Of a stretch of DNA of 64,000 nt, positions 63,024 to 64,000 are shown one piece after another (the stretch's first letter is position 1; each line of letters opens with the position of its first letter). The DNA is taken from assembly GCA_014359765.1 (NCBI GenBank), contig JACIYT010000011.1, positions 1 to 64,000 of the forward strand. Direction: 5' to 3'. The translations under genes and the position numbers were made by a program. A model generated the notes under the pieces. The model was not told the DNA's origin and made no database searches. It saw only the letters and a program-made list of their open reading frames with translations. The stretch comes from Roseovarius sp. (GTDB taxonomy: Bacteria; Pseudomonadota; Alphaproteobacteria; Rhodobacterales; Rhodobacteraceae).

Positions 63024-64000
63024 TCAGAGCCGTGCAACCCGCGCCAGGTCCGATTGCGGCATGAGCGTCACATGCCCGAGGGTCAGCCCCGGGGCATCCG
63101 CGATGCGCGCGATCTCCACCCCGTCGAGCAGGAGGCGCTGATCGGCGGGGTTCTCGGCATCGGGTTCGAGCGCGATCTCCGGCGTGGGTCCGGTCTCGTC
63201 ATGGAACACCACGAGCATATCCTCGGCGATCGAGAAATCGAGGATCTCCGCCGGTCGATCCGCCGAAATCCAGTCGCCGAGAAGAACCCTGTCCGCGCCG
63301 GTTCCGGTGGTGACGATATCGCCGCTCCCGGCGAGAATCACGTCATCGCCACCGCCGCCGTTGAGGTAATCGCGGCCCGTGTCGATATCGTCGAAGCGCG
63401 CGCTCGCCGGATCATCGACCGTGCCGATCACCGTATCATTGCCATGCCCGCCAAAGAGCGTGTCCGCTCCCGGCCCGCCATGCAGCCAGTCATCGCCGAG
63501 CACACCATGAAGCGCATCGTCCCCCTCGCCGCCAAGCAGCCGGTCATCGCCCGCCCCGCCGACGATGCTGTCATCACCGGGGCCGCCGTCGAGCATGTCA
63601 TCGCCATTGTGACCAAAGAGCCGATCGTCCCCCTCGCCGCCCTCGAGCAGGTCGTGGCCATCATCGCCATGCAGCGTGTCCGCGCCCGCGCCGCCGCGCA
63701 GGATGTCATCCCCCGCGCCACCGCGCAGCTCGTCCGCACCGGCGCCGGCCGCGATCGTGTCATCGCCGTCGCGCCCGGCGATCATCTCGGGAGCGTCGCC
63801 ACCGATGATCAGGTCGTCGCCGGGGCCCCCTTCGATGATCTGCGCGCCGCCCTCGGGCGGCACCGGGTCGTTGGGCCCTGTTGCGTCGGTGATGTCGGCA
63901 GGCCGCGCGAGCGCCTCGAAAAGATCGGCTTCGCCCGGTCGCATCGCCGGATCGTCCACCGGGTCAATATCGTCCTCACCCTCTTCGCGAACCGTTTCCG
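63024..64000 (-). CDS. RTX (hemolysin-type calcium-binding repeat) protein, partial
   Basis: At least 325 codons; the frame is still open at the window edge (upstream residues are acidic), so the N-terminus is missing. The middle has about fifteen GGxGxDxxx nonapeptides in tandem (for example GGPGDDSIV, GGAGDDRLL, GGEGDDALH), forming a calcium-dependent beta-roll. The C-terminal part, ILDFSIAEDMLVV and the tail DLARVARL, resembles a type I secretion signal region. An in-frame GTG at 63957-63959 is a possible internal start but the continuing frame makes that doubtful. Secreted product of unknown function. Confidence 0.85.
   Translation of the reverse strand, partial: ETVREEGEDDIDPVDDPAMRPGEADLFEALARPADITDATGPNDPVPPEGGAQIIEGGPGDDLIIGGDAPEMIAGRDGDDTIAAGAGADELRGGAGDDILRGGAGADTLHGDDGHDLLEGGEGDDRLFGHNGDDMLDGGPGDDSIVGGAGDDRLLGGEGDDALHGVLGDDWLHGGPGADTLFGGHGNDTVIGTVDDPASARFDDIDTGRDYLNGGGGDDVILAGSGDIVTTGTGADRVLLGDWISADRPAEILDFSIAEDMLVVFHDETGPTPEIALEPDAENPADQRLLLDGVEIARIADAPGLTLGHVTLMPQSDLARVARL

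Noticed and set aside
63440-63830. Tandem repeats resembling a CRISPR-like or satellite array
   Set aside because: Nine-codon periodicity encodes RTX nonapeptides; no constant repeat/variable spacer pattern.

Overview
The window is GC-rich chromosomal DNA (roughly two thirds G+C by eye) with almost continuous coding and many 1-8 nt gene overlaps. Gene content points to an alphaproteobacterium of the Rhodobacteraceae: a petABC bc1 operon, a separate petP-petR type regulator pair, a ctaC-ctaB-ctaG-ctaE-surf1 cluster leading into thrC and an M16 peptidase, an AcuI-type acrylyl-CoA reductase, and a near-perfect FNR/FnrL box. No phage, plasmid functions, CRISPR array or rRNA were seen. There is one tRNA gene (Lys, UUU).

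Layout. 1-381: a 366-bp mobile-element-like repeat abutting the mraY stop codon. 382-8035 (minus): mraZ-rsmH-ftsL-ftsI-murE-murF-mraY, the first half of the dcw cell-wall/division cluster. 8036-8710: AT-richer leader of that operon. 8711-13952: GNAT, acuI, a DUF1326/DUF2182 pair, a divergent FadR-type regulator and a YhiN-type flavoprotein, together separating the dcw halves. 14075-17730 (plus): ftsW-murG-murC, so the cluster is split and the halves diverge. 17831-20791: tRNA-Lys, dapF-mtaB, a GST. 20966-23723: petABC. 23784-27258: alkB-like hydroxylase, mutY, a DciA-like gene and a DsbA-like thioredoxin. 27265-30775 (minus): a four-gene run of zinc-ribbon methyltransferase, HEN1-like methyltransferase, WaaA/KdtA-like and LpxK-like proteins, the last two lacking the catalytic motifs of their families. 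30879-39391: aspartoacylase-like gene, LOG-family gene, a frameshifted gdhA, smpB, dapD, a TetR regulon (AhpD-like plus an atypical glutaredoxin), a small unknown gene behind a strong hairpin, rppH and yqjG. 39640-45419: trpS, a rhomboid-like protein without catalytic residues, ilvE, petP-petR, a second mobile-element-like repeat, an MBL-fold protein and a GNAT. 45419-52335 (minus): ctaC, ctaB, a 56-residue protein, ctaG, ctaE, surf1, thrC, M16 peptidase. 52536-57303: tldD, adenosine kinase, nth, an Ada-type repair protein and an OmpA lipoprotein. 57362-62881 (minus): formate dehydrogenase alpha subunit, pnp, rpsO. 63024-64000 (minus): an RTX-repeat protein running off the window.

How the genes work together. 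mraY/murE/murF/murG/murC/ftsW/ftsI/ftsL with dapD and dapF form a meso-DAP peptidoglycan and septation set. petABC, petPR and the cta cluster build the aerobic cytochrome c branch of respiration; the FNR-type box in the ctaC-tldD gap suggests oxygen control. rpsO-pnp, rppH, smpB, rsmH and mtaB handle RNA and translation. mutY, nth and the Ada-type protein handle DNA repair.

The observations most worth a second look are: (i) the methyltransferase/HEN1/WaaA-like/LpxK-like operon with eroded lipid A enzyme motifs; (ii) a family of intergenic mosaic repeats with terminal inverted repeats and CTAG-like flanks, two near-complete copies and two partial ones; (iii) DapF with Ser in place of the second catalytic Cys; (iv) the split dcw cluster; (v) a single-base frameshift in gdhA; (vi) a glutaredoxin-like protein with YGHC instead of CPYC. 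All family assignments are from reading motifs; no database search was run.
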